Part shown: piece by piece, positions 25,858 to 37,193 of the stretch | Numbering within the stretch: position 1 is the stretch's first letter | How the letters are laid out: each line of letters begins with the position of its first letter | Source of the DNA: Pelagibius sp048268885 | Lineage (GTDB): Bacteria > Pseudomonadota > Alphaproteobacteria > Kiloniellales > Kiloniellaceae | DNA: 64,000 nucleotides | Direction of reading: 5' to 3' | Assembly: GCA_048268885.1 (NCBI GenBank) | Contig: JBLWUP010000031.1 | Coordinates: 1 to 64,000, forward strand | Translations under genes and position numbers: made by a program | The notes under the pieces: generated by a model | Database searches by the model: none | What the model saw: only the letters and a program-made list of their open reading frames with translations | Told to the model about the DNA's origin: nothing

Positions 25858-26748
25858 ATGGACGCTGCCGCCGGCAAACGCTTCCTGCAGATCGCGCCCG
25901 CCCTGGCGATCATCGGCTTCTTCATGCTGGCGCCGCTGGGCCTCATGGCCTACGTCTCGGTGCTGGAGAAGGGCCTGAACGGCGGCGTCGTCTGGAACGT
26001 GCAGACGCCGGAAGCCTACGTGAACTTCATCTTCGAGCGCGATCTCGACGACAGCCTGATCCTCAACACCGACTACCTGCAGATCTTCGCGCGCTCCTTC
26101 GGCCTGTCGCTGCTGACCGCCGTCCTGGCCCTGGCCATCGGCTTTCCCACCGCGCTCTACATGTCGATGCAGCCGGAGGGCAAGCGCAACCTGCTGATCT
26201 TCCTTGTCACTATTCCCTTCTGGACCAACCTGCTGGTGCGCAACTACGCCTGGATCCTGCTGCTGCGCAACGGCGGGCTGGTCGAGAACCTGCTGCACTG
26301 GCTGGGCATCGCCGTCGACCAGCCGCTGGGCCTGCTCTATACGCCCTACGCCGTCTCCATCGGCCTGACCTACACCTACCTGCCCTTCATGGTCTTGCCG
26401 ATCTACGGCAGCCTGGAAAAGCTCGACTCCCGCCTCATCGAGGCCGCCTTCGATCTGGGCGCCGACCGGCGCCGCGCCCTGCTGCGCGTGATCCTGCCGC
26501 TGGCCGCGCCCGGCATCGCCGCCGGCTGCGTGCTGGTCTTCGTACCGGCGCTGGGCGCCTACGTGACGCCGGAGCTGCTGGGCGGCGGCAAGTCGATGAT
26601 GATCGGCAACCTGATCCAGAGCCAGTTCGGGGCCGCGCGCAACTGGCCCTTCGGGGCGGCGCTGGCCTTCGCGCTGCTGGCCATCGTGCTGCTGGCGATG
26701 ATGTTCTACCTGCTGCGCTTCCGCCGCGCGCCCTCCGGAGGTCACTGA
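25858..26748 (+). CDS. potB: Polyamine ABC transporter permease, PotB type
   Basis: A 296-aa, six-helix permease of normal family length (contrast the 421-aa version in cluster 1). The coupling-loop motif is EAAFDLGADRRRALLRVILPLAAPG. It begins five bases after the ATPase stop. Its TGA overlaps a tiny ATG-initiated five-codon reading frame before potC. Confidence 0.92.
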   Translation: MDAAAGKRFLQIAPALAIIGFFMLAPLGLMAYVSVLEKGLNGGVVWNVQTPEAYVNFIFERDLDDSLILNTDYLQIFARSFGLSLLTAVLALAIGFPTALYMSMQPEGKRNLLIFLVTIPFWTNLLVRNYAWILLLRNGGLVENLLHWLGIAVDQPLGLLYTPYAVSIGLTYTYLPFMVLPIYGSLEKLDSRLIEAAFDLGADRRRALLRVILPLAAPGIAAGCVLVFVPALGAYVTPELLGGGKSMMIGNLIQSQFGAARNWPFGAALAFALLAIVLLAMMFYLLRFRRAPSGGH

Positions 26749-26765
26749 TGGCAGGGGACCACTGA
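26748..26765 (+). other. Five-codon mini-ORF bridging potB and potC
   Basis: ATG GCA GGG GAC CAC TGA: its ATG shares the A of the potB stop TGA and its TGA shares the A of the potC ATG. The flanking CACTGATG octamer is repeated 17 bases apart, so this could be a small duplication of the potB/potC overlap. It may serve to keep ribosomes coupled between the two permease genes. Confidence 0.4.
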
Positions 26766-27559
26766 TGCGCGTCGACATCACCAATCCTCTCTGGCGCTTC
26801 CGCGGCATCCGCGCGACGGCCTGGGTGTTCTTCGCCTACCTCTACCTGCCGATCGTCGTGTTGATCGTGCTCAGCTTCAACGAGAACCGCCTGGCAACGA
26901 TCTGGAGCGGCTTTTCGACCCAGTGGTACGGCATCGTCCTGGCCAACGACGACATCATCCGCGCCGCCGGCAACTCGCTGATCGTCGCCACCGTCGCGAC
27001 CCTGGCCGCCACGCTCGCCGCGACCCTGGCCGCCCTGGGCATGGCCAAGGGGCGCTTCCGCGGGGCCGACGGGATCTCGGGCCTCATCGCCCTGCCGCTG
27101 GTGGTGCCGGAGATCGTCACCGCCGTGGCCACCCTGCTTTTCTTCATCCTCATCGGATTCAATCTCGGCCTGCTGACGGTGATCGTCGCCCACACGGTTT
27201 TCTGCATTCCCTTCGCCTATCTGCCGATCCGCGCCAGGCTGGAAGGCATGGACAAGGCGCTGGGCGAGGCCGCGGCCGATCTCTACGCCAGCGACTGGCA
27301 GGCCTTCCGGCGCGTCACCCTGCCGCTGCTGTGGCCCGGCATCCTCTCCGGCGGCATGCTGGCCTTCATCATCTCGCTGGACGATTTCGTCATCACCTAC
27401 TTCGTGGCCGGCGCCGGCGCCACCACGCTGCCGGTCTATATCTTCGGCATGATCCGTATCGGCATCACCCCGGAGGTCAACGCGATTTCCTCTATGATGT
27501 TGATCGTCTCGATCCTCTTCGTCACCCTGTCCTTCCTGGTCGGCAGAATGCGACGATAG
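26765..27559 (+). CDS. potC: Polyamine ABC transporter permease, PotC type
   Basis: A 264-aa, six-helix permease with the family coupling loop EAAADLYASDWQAFRRVTLPLLWPG. The start ATG at 26765 overlaps the stop of the five-codon frame, pointing to translational coupling with potB. The binding protein gene follows 84 bases later. Confidence 0.92.
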   Translation: MRVDITNPLWRFRGIRATAWVFFAYLYLPIVVLIVLSFNENRLATIWSGFSTQWYGIVLANDDIIRAAGNSLIVATVATLAATLAATLAALGMAKGRFRGADGISGLIALPLVVPEIVTAVATLLFFILIGFNLGLLTVIVAHTVFCIPFAYLPIRARLEGMDKALGEAAADLYASDWQAFRRVTLPLLWPGILSGGMLAFIISLDDFVITYFVAGAGATTLPVYIFGMIRIGITPEVNAISSMMLIVSILFVTLSFLVGRMRR

Positions 27560-27643
27560 AGTTCTCAATGCCCGCGCAGGCGAGGCGGCGCCGCGCGGCG
27601 GAAGTAAGAACACACCGCACGACAAAGAAAATTGGAGGCTCAG

Positions 27644-28687
27644 ATGGCTTTTAAGAAACTATTGGGTAGCGTCGCCTGCGCGGCGGCCCTCACCCTGGCG
27701 GCGGGCAGCGCCCAGGCCGAAGGCGAGTTGTTCCTCTACAACTGGTCGAACTACTTCCCGCCCGACTTGCTGAAAAAGTTCGAGGCCGATACCGGCATCA
27801 AGGTCACCCTCGACGTCTACGATTCCAACGAGACGATGCTCGCCAAGCTGCAGGCCGGCGCCGCCGGCTACGACGTGGTCGTCCCCTCCGACTACATGGT
27901 GAAGATCATGATCGACGAGGGCCTGGCCGAGAAGATCAACGCCGGCGAAATGCCGAATTTCAAGAACGTCATGGCCCCACACGACGAGCAGCCCTTCGAT
28001 CCCAGCCGCGAATACTCCGCGCCCTACATGTGGGGCACCACCGGCTTCACCTACGATTCCGCGAAGGCCGGCGAGCTGGAGAATTCCTGGAAGGAAGTCT
28101 TCGAGCCGAAGGACGCCCTGAAGGGCCAGATCGCCATGTTGAACGACGAGGTCGAGGTCTATAACGCCGCGGCCTACTACGTCGGCGTGTCGAAGTGCAC
28201 CGAAGATGCGGCGGACGCCCAGAAGATCCTCGACGTGCTGGAGAAGCAGAAGCCCTTCGTCGCCACCTACAACTCCGACGGCACCATCGACCGCATGGCC
28301 GCCGGCGAAGTGGTCGCCCACATGCAGTGGAACGGCGCCTCCCACCGCACCAAGGAGAAGCTGCCGACGGCCACCTACATGTACCCGAAGGAGGGTCTCT
28401 CCTTCTGGGCCGACAACTTCGTCGTGCCGACCTCCGCGCCCAACAAGGAAAACGCCAAGACCTTCATCAACTGGATGATGGCGCCGGAGAACGCGGCCTT
28501 CGCCTCGAACTTCACCGGCTACATGAACGCCATCCGCGGGTCCGGTGAGTTCATGGACGAGTCCCTGAAGACCGATCCGGCGGTGGCCATGCCCGAGGAA
28601 TACGCCGACCGCCTGCGGCCGGCCCTCGACTGCTCGCCCGCCGCGCGCGAACTGCGCAACAAGGTGTGGACGCGCCTGAAGAAGTAA
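27644..28687 (+). CDS. potD: Spermidine/putrescine-binding protein
   Basis: A 347-aa periplasmic binding protein of the PotD/PotF family. Sec signal peptide ends SAQA (about residue 25), and the mature protein opens GELFLYNWSNYFPPDLLKKFEADTGIKV, the classical PotD/PotF start; ligand-site motifs VVVPSDYMVKIM and NDEVEV are present. GGAGG six bases before ATG 27644 fixes the start. It is the last transporter gene; a strong hairpin follows, then two amidohydrolase genes. Confidence 0.93.
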   Translation: MAFKKLLGSVACAAALTLAAGSAQAEGELFLYNWSNYFPPDLLKKFEADTGIKVTLDVYDSNETMLAKLQAGAAGYDVVVPSDYMVKIMIDEGLAEKINAGEMPNFKNVMAPHDEQPFDPSREYSAPYMWGTTGFTYDSAKAGELENSWKEVFEPKDALKGQIAMLNDEVEVYNAAAYYVGVSKCTEDAADAQKILDVLEKQKPFVATYNSDGTIDRMAAGEVVAHMQWNGASHRTKEKLPTATYMYPKEGLSFWADNFVVPTSAPNKENAKTFINWMMAPENAAFASNFTGYMNAIRGSGEFMDESLKTDPAVAMPEEYADRLRPALDCSPAARELRNKVWTRLKK

Positions 28688-28698
28688 GACAGACCGGC

Positions 28699-28720
28699 GG
28701 GGCGGGCCACGGCCCGCCCC
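28699..28720 (+). terminator. GC-rich hairpin after potD
   Basis: Perfect 9-bp stem GGGGCGGGC-CACG-GCCCGCCCC 12 bases after the stop codon. There is no U-tract, so it is more likely an mRNA stabiliser or a Rho-type boundary than a canonical terminator. The binding-protein gene of cluster 1 has the same kind of hairpin. Confidence 0.5.
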
Positions 28721-28741
28721 TCCATCCCACGAAAGCATGCC

Positions 28742-29656
28742 ATGACTCCCCCCGCTTCCCTGACCTTGGCTCTCTGGGCCACCAACCTTTCAACGCCGCT
28801 CAACGGGCTCGGCGCCTGGGCCGCCCACGTCGAGGCCAAGATGGCCGAGGCGGCCGCCGCCGGCGCCAAGCTGCTGGTCATCCCGGAATACGCCGCCGAA
28901 GCCTGGCTGTCGTTCAAGCCGGAAGGCCTGGCGCCGGACCGCGAAATCGCCTGGATGGCCGAGCAGGCCCCCGCCGCGCTCGACCTGCTGCGCGGCCTGC
29001 CCGCCAAGCACGGCATCGGCCTGCTGGCCGGCACCATGCCCTGGGCGGTCGATGCAGAAGGCGAAGCGGGCTTCACCAACCGCGCCTGGCTGCTGCTGCC
29101 CGACGGCCGCGTCATCGCCCAGGACAAGCTCTCCCTCACCCCCGGCGAGCAGGATCCGGACAACTGGAACCTCCTGCCCGGCGACGCCCTGCACATCGTC
29201 GAGTGGGAGGGCCTCAAGGTCGCCACCCTGGTCTGCCTCGACATCGAGATGCCCGCGCTTTCGGTAAAGCTGGCGCCGCTCAACCCCGACCTGATCCTGG
29301 TTCCCTCGATGACCGCGAAGCTGTCGGGCCACTCCCGCGTCTTCGGCTGCGCCAAGGCGCGCGCCGTGGAGCTGATGTGCGCCGTCGGCGCCTGCGGCAC
29401 CATCGGCCGCGCGCCGGGGACCACCCAGAACCCGACCAACGTTTCGGCCTGTGCGCTCTACCTGCCCTGCGAGCCCAGCCTGGGCATGAACGGCGTCCTG
29501 GAAGCCATCCCGCCGCTCGCCGATCACGAGGGCGACGGTCCGCTGATGCTGGCGCACGACATTCCCTTTGCCGAGATCCGCCGCCTGCGCGAGGCCGAGG
29601 CCGAAGTCTGGCCCGGCGCCTGGCGCGCCGACCACGTCACCCTGATCGAAGATTGA
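28742..29656 (+). CDS. Carbon-nitrogen hydrolase (nitrilase superfamily)
   Basis: A 304-aa amidase-fold enzyme with the Glu49-Lys129-Cys165 triad of the family (VIPEYAAEA, AQDKLSLTP, VCLDIEMP). These enzymes hydrolyse C-N bonds in amides, carbamoyl compounds or nitriles. Between a polyamine importer and an acetylpolyamine amidohydrolase, a role on N-carbamoylputrescine or another polyamine-derived amide is reasonable inference, but the exact substrate is unknown. Confidence 0.85.
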   Translation: MTPPASLTLALWATNLSTPLNGLGAWAAHVEAKMAEAAAAGAKLLVIPEYAAEAWLSFKPEGLAPDREIAWMAEQAPAALDLLRGLPAKHGIGLLAGTMPWAVDAEGEAGFTNRAWLLLPDGRVIAQDKLSLTPGEQDPDNWNLLPGDALHIVEWEGLKVATLVCLDIEMPALSVKLAPLNPDLILVPSMTAKLSGHSRVFGCAKARAVELMCAVGACGTIGRAPGTTQNPTNVSACALYLPCEPSLGMNGVLEAIPPLADHEGDGPLMLAHDIPFAEIRRLREAEAEVWPGAWRADHVTLIED

Positions 29657-29672
29657 GTCGAGGCCCCGTTTC

Positions 29673-30704
<1,032 letters not shown>

Positions 30705-30721
30705 GCACTCTCGAGAGCGCG

Positions 30722-31468
30722 TTATTTCGTCGCGACAAGCCGGTAACCAAGATCCCACGCTTCAAGGTCCAGCAAATCGGAATAGCGCTGCTCCCAGGCG
30801 CCTGTCTCCAGGTCGCCCGCAAGCCGGCTCAATCCCTCGGAGACGTTGTCGATCGCCCAGAAGGAAGACATGGCGGCCCGAATTCTCGGGTCGAGATAGG
30901 CGGCGGGCCGCCGCCAGTAAGCGTACAAGAAGCCGTCGCTGCAGTCATGCGGCACCGGAACGGCGGAAATCTCGACAGGTCCAAGCCACTTCTCGTAATC
31001 CGTTATCCTCGGCATGATCGCCTCGTCCAGGGCCACGAGTTCGGGAAAGTAGTCCACGAGCCAGGCCCCCCGGTGTGACGGATCGAATGTCAGGATGACG
31101 ACCCGGTCGCGCGCCACCCGACGCATCTCCTGGAGGCCTTTCGCCTTGTCGGTCCAGTGGTGAACCGTCAGGACCGCCATGGACGCCTCGAAGGAATTGT
31201 CGTCGAAGGGCAGGTCTTCCGCAGATCCCTGAATTGCCGGCGCCGCCGAGGCGGCGCGCTGTCGGATCATTTCCGCCGAAGGTTCGACGGCCGTTACCTG
31301 CCGGTCGGCGGGTTCGTACGAGCCCGCGCCGGCACCGACATTCAGAACCGTTTTCGCGGACCCCAGGGCCTTTCCGATGGCCGCCGCGATCCGGGGATCG
31401 GGTTTCCTGAGGTCGGAATAATTGACCCCGATCGTATCGTAGGAACTGTGCTTAGAACCAAGCGACAT
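30722..31468 (-). CDS. Class I SAM-dependent methyltransferase
   Basis: A 248-aa protein with a Rossmann-type methyltransferase core: VLNVGAGAGSYEP is motif I, VTAVEPSAEMIRQRA motif II, LPFDDNSFEASMAVLTVHHW motif IV, and RVARDRVVILTFDP follows. It resembles small-molecule methyltransferases of the UbiE/methyltransf_11 type; the substrate is unknown. ATG 31468 is preferred over an upstream TTG at 31501. It converges with the acetylpolyamine amidohydrolase gene. Confidence 0.8.
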   Translation of the reverse strand: MSLGSKHSSYDTIGVNYSDLRKPDPRIAAAIGKALGSAKTVLNVGAGAGSYEPADRQVTAVEPSAEMIRQRAASAAPAIQGSAEDLPFDDNSFEASMAVLTVHHWTDKAKGLQEMRRVARDRVVILTFDPSHRGAWLVDYFPELVALDEAIMPRITDYEKWLGPVEISAVPVPHDCSDGFLYAYWRRPAAYLDPRIRAAMSSFWAIDNVSEGLSRLAGDLETGAWEQRYSDLLDLEAWDLGYRLVATK

Positions 31469-31499
31469 GAGGCAACCTTCCCCTAAGTTGTCTTCCGCC

Positions 31500-31535
31500 A
31501 AGTGACCTTCCGGGCGCCAAGTGACCTTCCGGGCG

Positions 31536-31556
<21 letters not shown>
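31500..31556. repeat. Three 19-bp tandem repeats at the tlyA 3' end
   Basis: AAGTGACCTTCCGGGCGCC repeats with a period of exactly 19 bases at 31500, 31519 and 31538; the last copy has small changes. The third copy contains the tlyA stop codon and last codons, so the other two are extra copies of the gene's own tail. Confidence 0.9.
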
Positions 31557-32302
<746 letters not shown>

Positions 32303-32306
<4 letters not shown>

Positions 32307-33727
32307 TGCGGGAGGAGTCCGGCGGCGGGCAGGTATCTGCGGCGGCGGTGAAAGCGCCAGATCAACGCGCAGGCGACGAAGGCGAGCCCCAGGGCGAGCC
32401 CCATCCACACACCGCGCCCGCCGAGGCCCAGGGGGAACGCGAGCACCACGGAGGCGGCGAAGCCGATGACCCAGTAGCCGCCGATGGCCAGCCACATGGG
32501 CACCGTGGTGTCGCTGAGGCCGCGCAGCGCATGGACGCCGATGACCTGCCCGCCGTCGACCAGCTGGAACAGCGCGGCGATCACCAGAAAAGCCACGGCC
32601 AGATCGATGACCGGCGCGTTCTCCGCGACCGAGAGGTCGAGGAAGAGGCCGACCAGGAACCGCCCGGCGAACCAGAACACCAGCGCCGAGGCGGCCATGA
32701 AGAGCGAGCCTGCGACCAGAGCCGCCCAGCCGGCGCGCATCACGCCGTCATTGTCGCGCGCGCCCGCCGCCAGCCCGACACGGACCACCGCCGCCTGTCC
32801 GATGCCGAGCGGCACCATGAAGGCGACGGCAGCGCACTGCAGCGCGATGGCGTGGGCCGCCAGGGCCTCGGTGCTGATGAGGCCCATGAGGAAGGCGGCG
32901 GCGGAGAACAGCCCCGCCTCGGCGACGATGGTCAGGCCGATGGGCACGCCGAGCCGGAACAGCTCGATGAAGCGCGGCCAGTCCGGCCGCCAGAAGCGCA
33001 CCAGGATCATGTAGCGCCGGAAGCGCCGGTCCCATTGCACATAGCCCAGCAGTGCGAGGAAAGAGAGCGCCGAGACGACGGAGCTGGTGACGCCCGCGCC
33101 CATCAGCTCCCAGCGCGGCAGGCCGAAGTTGCCGAACATGAGGCCGTAGTTCGAGACGGCGTTCACGCCCACCGCCACCAGGGTGATGATCAGCACCGAG
33201 CGCGGCCGCGAATGCGCCGTCACGAAGCTGCGCAGCACCACGAACCACAGGCTGGGCAGCAGCGACCAGGCGACGGCCCGCAGATAGTCGTCGGCCAGCA
33301 GGGCGATGGCGGGCTCCTGCCCGAACAGCAGCAGCACATGGCGGCCGTAGAAGATGATGGCCGTGAAGATCGCGCCGAACAGCACGATCAGCCAGAAGCC
33401 CTGGCGCACCGTGCGACGCACGCCGCGGAAGTCGCGCGCCCCCAGCGCCTGGGCCGTCATCGGCGCCACCACCGTGGCGATGCCCATGCCGAAAAGGTAG
33501 AGCGGAATGAAGATGTTCATGCCCAGTGCGCCGGCGGCCAGTTCCTCCGGCCCCAGCCACCCCATCATCACGATGTCCGTGGTGTTGATGCCGATCATCG
33601 CCAGCTGGGTGAAGACCAGCGGCGCAGCCAGCCGCAGCGTCGCGAAGATCTCGCGGCGCCACAAGGCGGCAGCAGTAGGAGCGCCAGCGGCCAGGGCCGC
33701 GGCGTTGGGCAGAAGTGTTCCGGACAT
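32303..33727 (-). CDS. MATE family multidrug/toxin exporter, NorM-like
   Basis: A roughly 474-aa membrane protein with 12 predicted helices in two homologous halves, with LAAPLVFTQLAMIGINTTDIVMMG at the first and LFRLGVPIGLTIVAEAGLFSAAAFLMG at the second. Such proteins export cationic drugs in exchange for Na+ or H+. ATG 33727 or a GTG three codons upstream (33736) may be used. It overlaps tlyA by four bases. Confidence 0.9.
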
Positions 33728-33829
33728 GTTTCGCACTATGGCGGGTTTTGCGGAAGGCGAGAACCCTTCCTGCGCGCAGAGCCGCTATGCGCCTTGGTTT
33801 TCCTCTCCCACCAGGGGAGAGGGATCGCT

Positions 33830-35764
33830 TCACGCCCGGACCGGCGACTCCAGTTCGGCCTGGCCGAGCGCTTCCAGCACAGTGGCGAGAATGCCGGCCC
33901 GGTCGAGCCCGGCCTGGGCGATCTGCGCCTCGGGCTTGTCGTGGTCGATGAAGCGGTCCGGCAGGGTCAAGGGACGGAACTTCAGTCCCTTGTCGAAGAT
34001 GCCTTCCAGGGCGAGGAACTGCATGACCTGGGTGGCGAAGCCGCCCATGGCGCCCTCCTCCACCGTCACCAGCACCTCGTGCTCGCGCGCCAGGCGGCGC
34101 ACCAGGTCTTCGTCGATCGGCTTGGCGAAGCGGGCGTCGGCCACCGTGGTGGAGAGCCCGCGGGCCGCCAGGTCTTCCGCTGCCGCGACGGCGTCGGCCA
34201 GGCGCGTGCCCAGCGAGAGGATCGCCACCTTGCTGCCCTCGCGGATGATGCGGCCCTTGCCGATCTCCAGCGGCGTGCCGCGCGCCGGCATCTCGATGCC
34301 CGTGGCCTCGCCGCGCGGATAACGCAGGGCCGAGGGCCGGTCGTCGATCTGGCAGGAGGTCGCGACCATGTGCATCAGTTCCACCTCGTCGCTCGGCGCC
34401 ATGATGACGAAGTTCGGCAGGCAGCCGAGGTAGGTGATGTCGTAGCTGCCCTGGTGGGTCACACCGTCGGCCCCGACCATGCCGGCCCGGTCGATGGCGA
34501 AGCGCACCGGCAGACTCTGGATCGCCACGTCGTGGACGACCTGGTCGTAGCCGCGCTGCAGGAAGGTGGAGTAGATCGCCGCGAAGGGCTTGAAGCCTTC
34601 GCAGGCCATGCCGGCGCAGAAGGTCACCGCGTGCTGCTCGGCGATCCCGACGTCGAACATGCGCTTCGGGAAGCGCTCGGCGAACTTGTTGAGGCCGGTG
34701 CCCGAGGGCATGGCCGCGGTCACCGCGACGATGGTGTCGTCGTGCTCGGCCTCGGCGATGAGACCGGCGGCGAAAACGTTCTGGTAGCTCGGCGCATTGG
34801 GCGTGGACTTCGCCTGCTTGCCGGTGACCACGTCGAACTTGGCGACGCCGTGGTACTTGTCGGCGGCGGCCTCGGCCGGCTCGTAGCCCTTGCCCTTCTG
34901 CGTCACGCAGTGGATCAGCACCGGGCCTTCGTAGTCCGAATCGCGCACGTTCTTCAGGACCGGCAGCAGGTGGTCCAGATTGTGGCCGTCGATGGGGCCG
35001 ATGTAGAAGAAGCCCAACTCCTCGAACAGCGTGCCGCCGGTCAGGAAGCCGCGGGCGTATTCCTCGGCGCGCTTGGCGGCCATCTCGATGGGCCGCGGGA
35101 AGCGCTTGGCCAGCTGCTTGCCCAGGGTGCGCACCGACTGGAAGGGCTTGGAGGAGATCAGCTGCGACAGATAGGCGCTCATGGCGCCGACCGGCGGCGC
35201 GATCGACATGTCGTTGTCGTTGAGGATGACGATGAGACGCGAGTTCATCGCCCCAGCGTTGTTCATCGCCTCGTAGGCCATGCCGGCGCTCATCGCGCCG
35301 TCGCCGATGACGGCGATGACCGCGTTGTCCTCGCCCCGGAAGTCGCGCGCCACGGAAAAGCCGAGGCCGGCGGAAATCGAGGTCGAGCTGTGCGCCGCGC
35401 CGAAGGGGTCGTATTCACTCTCCTTGCGGCTGGTGAAGCCGGAGAGACCGCCGCCCTGGCGCAGGGTACGCATGCGATCGCGCCGTTCGGTCAGGATCTT
35501 GTGCGGATAGCACTGATGGGAAACGTCCCAGATCAGCTTGTCGTTGGGCGTCTCGAAAACGTAGTGCAGCGCCGTGGTGAGCTCCACCACGCCGAGCCCG
35601 GCGCCCAGATGGCCGCCGGTCACCGAAACCGCCTCGATCATTTCCGAGCGCAGCTCGTCGGCGAAGTCGCGCAGCTGGCTCTCATCGAGCTTGCGCAGGT
35701 CCGCCGGATCGTTGACGAGATCCAATAGAGGGGTGGGACGCCTGTTATGACCGATTTGTGCCAC
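33830..35764 (-). CDS. dxs: 1-deoxy-D-xylulose-5-phosphate synthase
   Basis: A 644-aa thiamine-diphosphate enzyme that opens the MEP isoprenoid route from pyruvate and glyceraldehyde 3-phosphate. ThDP motif GDGAMSAGMAYEAMNNAG, N-terminal GHLGAGLGVVELTTALHYVF and C-terminal transketolase domain (DRAGMVGADGVTHQGSYDI) are present in order. GTG start at 35764. It is downstream of ispA on the same strand, so precursor and prenyl-chain synthesis genes sit together. Confidence 0.97.
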   Translation of the reverse strand: MAQIGHNRRPTPLLDLVNDPADLRKLDESQLRDFADELRSEMIEAVSVTGGHLGAGLGVVELTTALHYVFETPNDKLIWDVSHQCYPHKILTERRDRMRTLRQGGGLSGFTSRKESEYDPFGAAHSSTSISAGLGFSVARDFRGEDNAVIAVIGDGAMSAGMAYEAMNNAGAMNSRLIVILNDNDMSIAPPVGAMSAYLSQLISSKPFQSVRTLGKQLAKRFPRPIEMAAKRAEEYARGFLTGGTLFEELGFFYIGPIDGHNLDHLLPVLKNVRDSDYEGPVLIHCVTQKGKGYEPAEAAADKYHGVAKFDVVTGKQAKSTPNAPSYQNVFAAGLIAEAEHDDTIVAVTAAMPSGTGLNKFAERFPKRMFDVGIAEQHAVTFCAGMACEGFKPFAAIYSTFLQRGYDQVVHDVAIQSLPVRFAIDRAGMVGADGVTHQGSYDITYLGCLPNFVIMAPSDEVELMHMVATSCQIDDRPSALRYPRGEATGIEMPARGTPLEIGKGRIIREGSKVAILSLGTRLADAVAAAEDLAARGLSTTVADARFAKPIDEDLVRRLAREHEVLVTVEEGAMGGFATQVMQFLALEGIFDKGLKFRPLTLPDRFIDHDKPEAQIAQAGLDRAGILATVLEALGQAELESPVRA

Positions 35765-35854
35765 GCTTATTTCCGCTCCTGCCGCCTTGCTGGCGTCTCG
35801 TTATCTCTCCGCAGGGATGCGCGCATCCCTGACAACCCCGCCGTCCTCACCCCC

Positions 35855-36787
35855 TCAGGACCGCCGGGACACGACGAAAGCCGCCGTCTGCCTTAGAAGG
35901 TCGGCTTTTTCACCGAAAAGATCAAGCCGTGCACAGGCAGAATGAACCAGTTCCCGGGCCTTTTCGCGGGCTTTTTCGACCCCGAGCTGCCCGACGAAGG
36001 TGGCTTTTCCGAGGTTGGCGTCCTGCCCCGTGGGCTTGCCGAGCGCCTCGGGCGTGCTCTCCTCGTCCAGCAGATCATCGGCGATCTGGAAGGCCAGCCC
36101 CAGGTCCTCGGCGTAGCCCAGCAGGGCGTCGCGCTGCGCGGCCTCGGCCTCCGCGAGAATCGCCCCGGCCTCGCAGGAAAAGCGGATCAGGGCGCCGGTC
36201 TTGAGGCTCTGCAGGTGGGAAATGCCGGCCAGGTCCAGGCCGCCGCGCTCCGGCGAGATGTCGATCATCTGGCCGCCGACCATGCCCGCCGCGCCGGCGG
36301 CCGCGGCCAGGCTGGCGACCAGGGCGCAACGCACCTCCGCCTTGCCATGGGTGGGGGCGGCGGCCAGCACCGTGAAGGCCTCGGTCAGCAGGCCGTCGCC
36401 GGCCAGGATGGCCGTCGCCTCGTCGAAGGCGACATGAGCCGTCGCACGGCCGCGGCGCAGCGCGCTGTCGTCCATCGCCGGCAGGTCGTCATGGATCAGG
36501 CTGTAGCAGTGCACCATCTCGATGGCGGCGCCGACCCTGAGGGCCTGCGCCTCGGGCACGCCGAACAACCGGGCCGATTCGCAGACCAGGAACGGCCGCA
36601 GACGCTTGCCGCCGCCCAGCGCGCTGTAACGCATCGCCTCGATGACCCGGCCGCGCGGCCCCTCGACCGGCGCCAGCAGTTCGTCGAGCACCCGGGTGAC
36701 CGCCTCGCCCTGCGCCGTCAGCGCCGCCTGCAGCTCGTCCTCCCCGGCGGCCGCCGCAGAGCTTGTCTGGGCACTGCTATTCGACAT
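35855..36787 (-). CDS. ispA: Farnesyl diphosphate synthase / polyprenyl synthetase
   Basis: A 310-aa short-chain trans-prenyltransferase. Two Asp-rich motifs bind the Mg-diphosphates: LIHDDLPAMDD (FARM) and FQIADDLLDEE (SARM). GGGKRLRP is the family's isopentenyl-diphosphate site. ATG 36787 overlaps the end of xseB by 11 bases. A product of C15 is suggested by length and by gene context. Confidence 0.94.
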   Translation of the reverse strand: MSNSSAQTSSAAAAGEDELQAALTAQGEAVTRVLDELLAPVEGPRGRVIEAMRYSALGGGKRLRPFLVCESARLFGVPEAQALRVGAAIEMVHCYSLIHDDLPAMDDSALRRGRATAHVAFDEATAILAGDGLLTEAFTVLAAAPTHGKAEVRCALVASLAAAAGAAGMVGGQMIDISPERGGLDLAGISHLQSLKTGALIRFSCEAGAILAEAEAAQRDALLGYAEDLGLAFQIADDLLDEESTPEALGKPTGQDANLGKATFVGQLGVEKAREKARELVHSACARLDLFGEKADLLRQTAAFVVSRRS

Positions 36788-37028
36788 CGAGGGCTTCGCT
36801 CTTCACGCCGCCGTCGGCGGAGAGGCTGATCTTCTCGATCTTGGCCTGGGCCTCGCGCAGCTTGGCATCGCAGTGGCGCTTCAGGGCCGCGCCCCGGTCG
36901 TAGTCGCCGATGGCGCTGTCCAGGGTGCCCTGCCCCTGCTCAAGCTTGCCGACGATGGCCTTCAGCTCGTCGAGCGCTTCCTCGAAGCTCATCTTCCGGA
37001 TGTCAGCGGGAATGTCGTTGTCTGCCAT
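36777..37028 (-). CDS. xseB: Exodeoxyribonuclease VII small subunit
   Basis: An 83-aa protein with the XseB pattern (SFEEALDELKAIVGKLEQGQGTLDSAIGDYDRGAALKRHC), two helices of a coiled-coil hairpin that bind XseA. ATG 37028 is preferred over an earlier in-frame ATG at 37049. It overlaps ispA. The large subunit xseA is not in the window. Confidence 0.93.
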   Translation of the reverse strand: MADNDIPADIRKMSFEEALDELKAIVGKLEQGQGTLDSAIGDYDRGAALKRHCDAKLREAQAKIEKISLSADGGVKSEALDVE

Positions 37029-37193
37029 ACTCACGTCTCTTTTCATCACGGGGGCTTTATCTCGGGGGCCGGCGGTTTGCGCGAACTTGCCGCAAGCGCG
37101 GCCCGGAAAACAGCCCTTTATCGGTTTTCCCGGAACCTTGCCCCTTCTTTGCCCCCAAATAGGCCGCCCTGGCAGGCCCCTCCGGTGCCGCCG

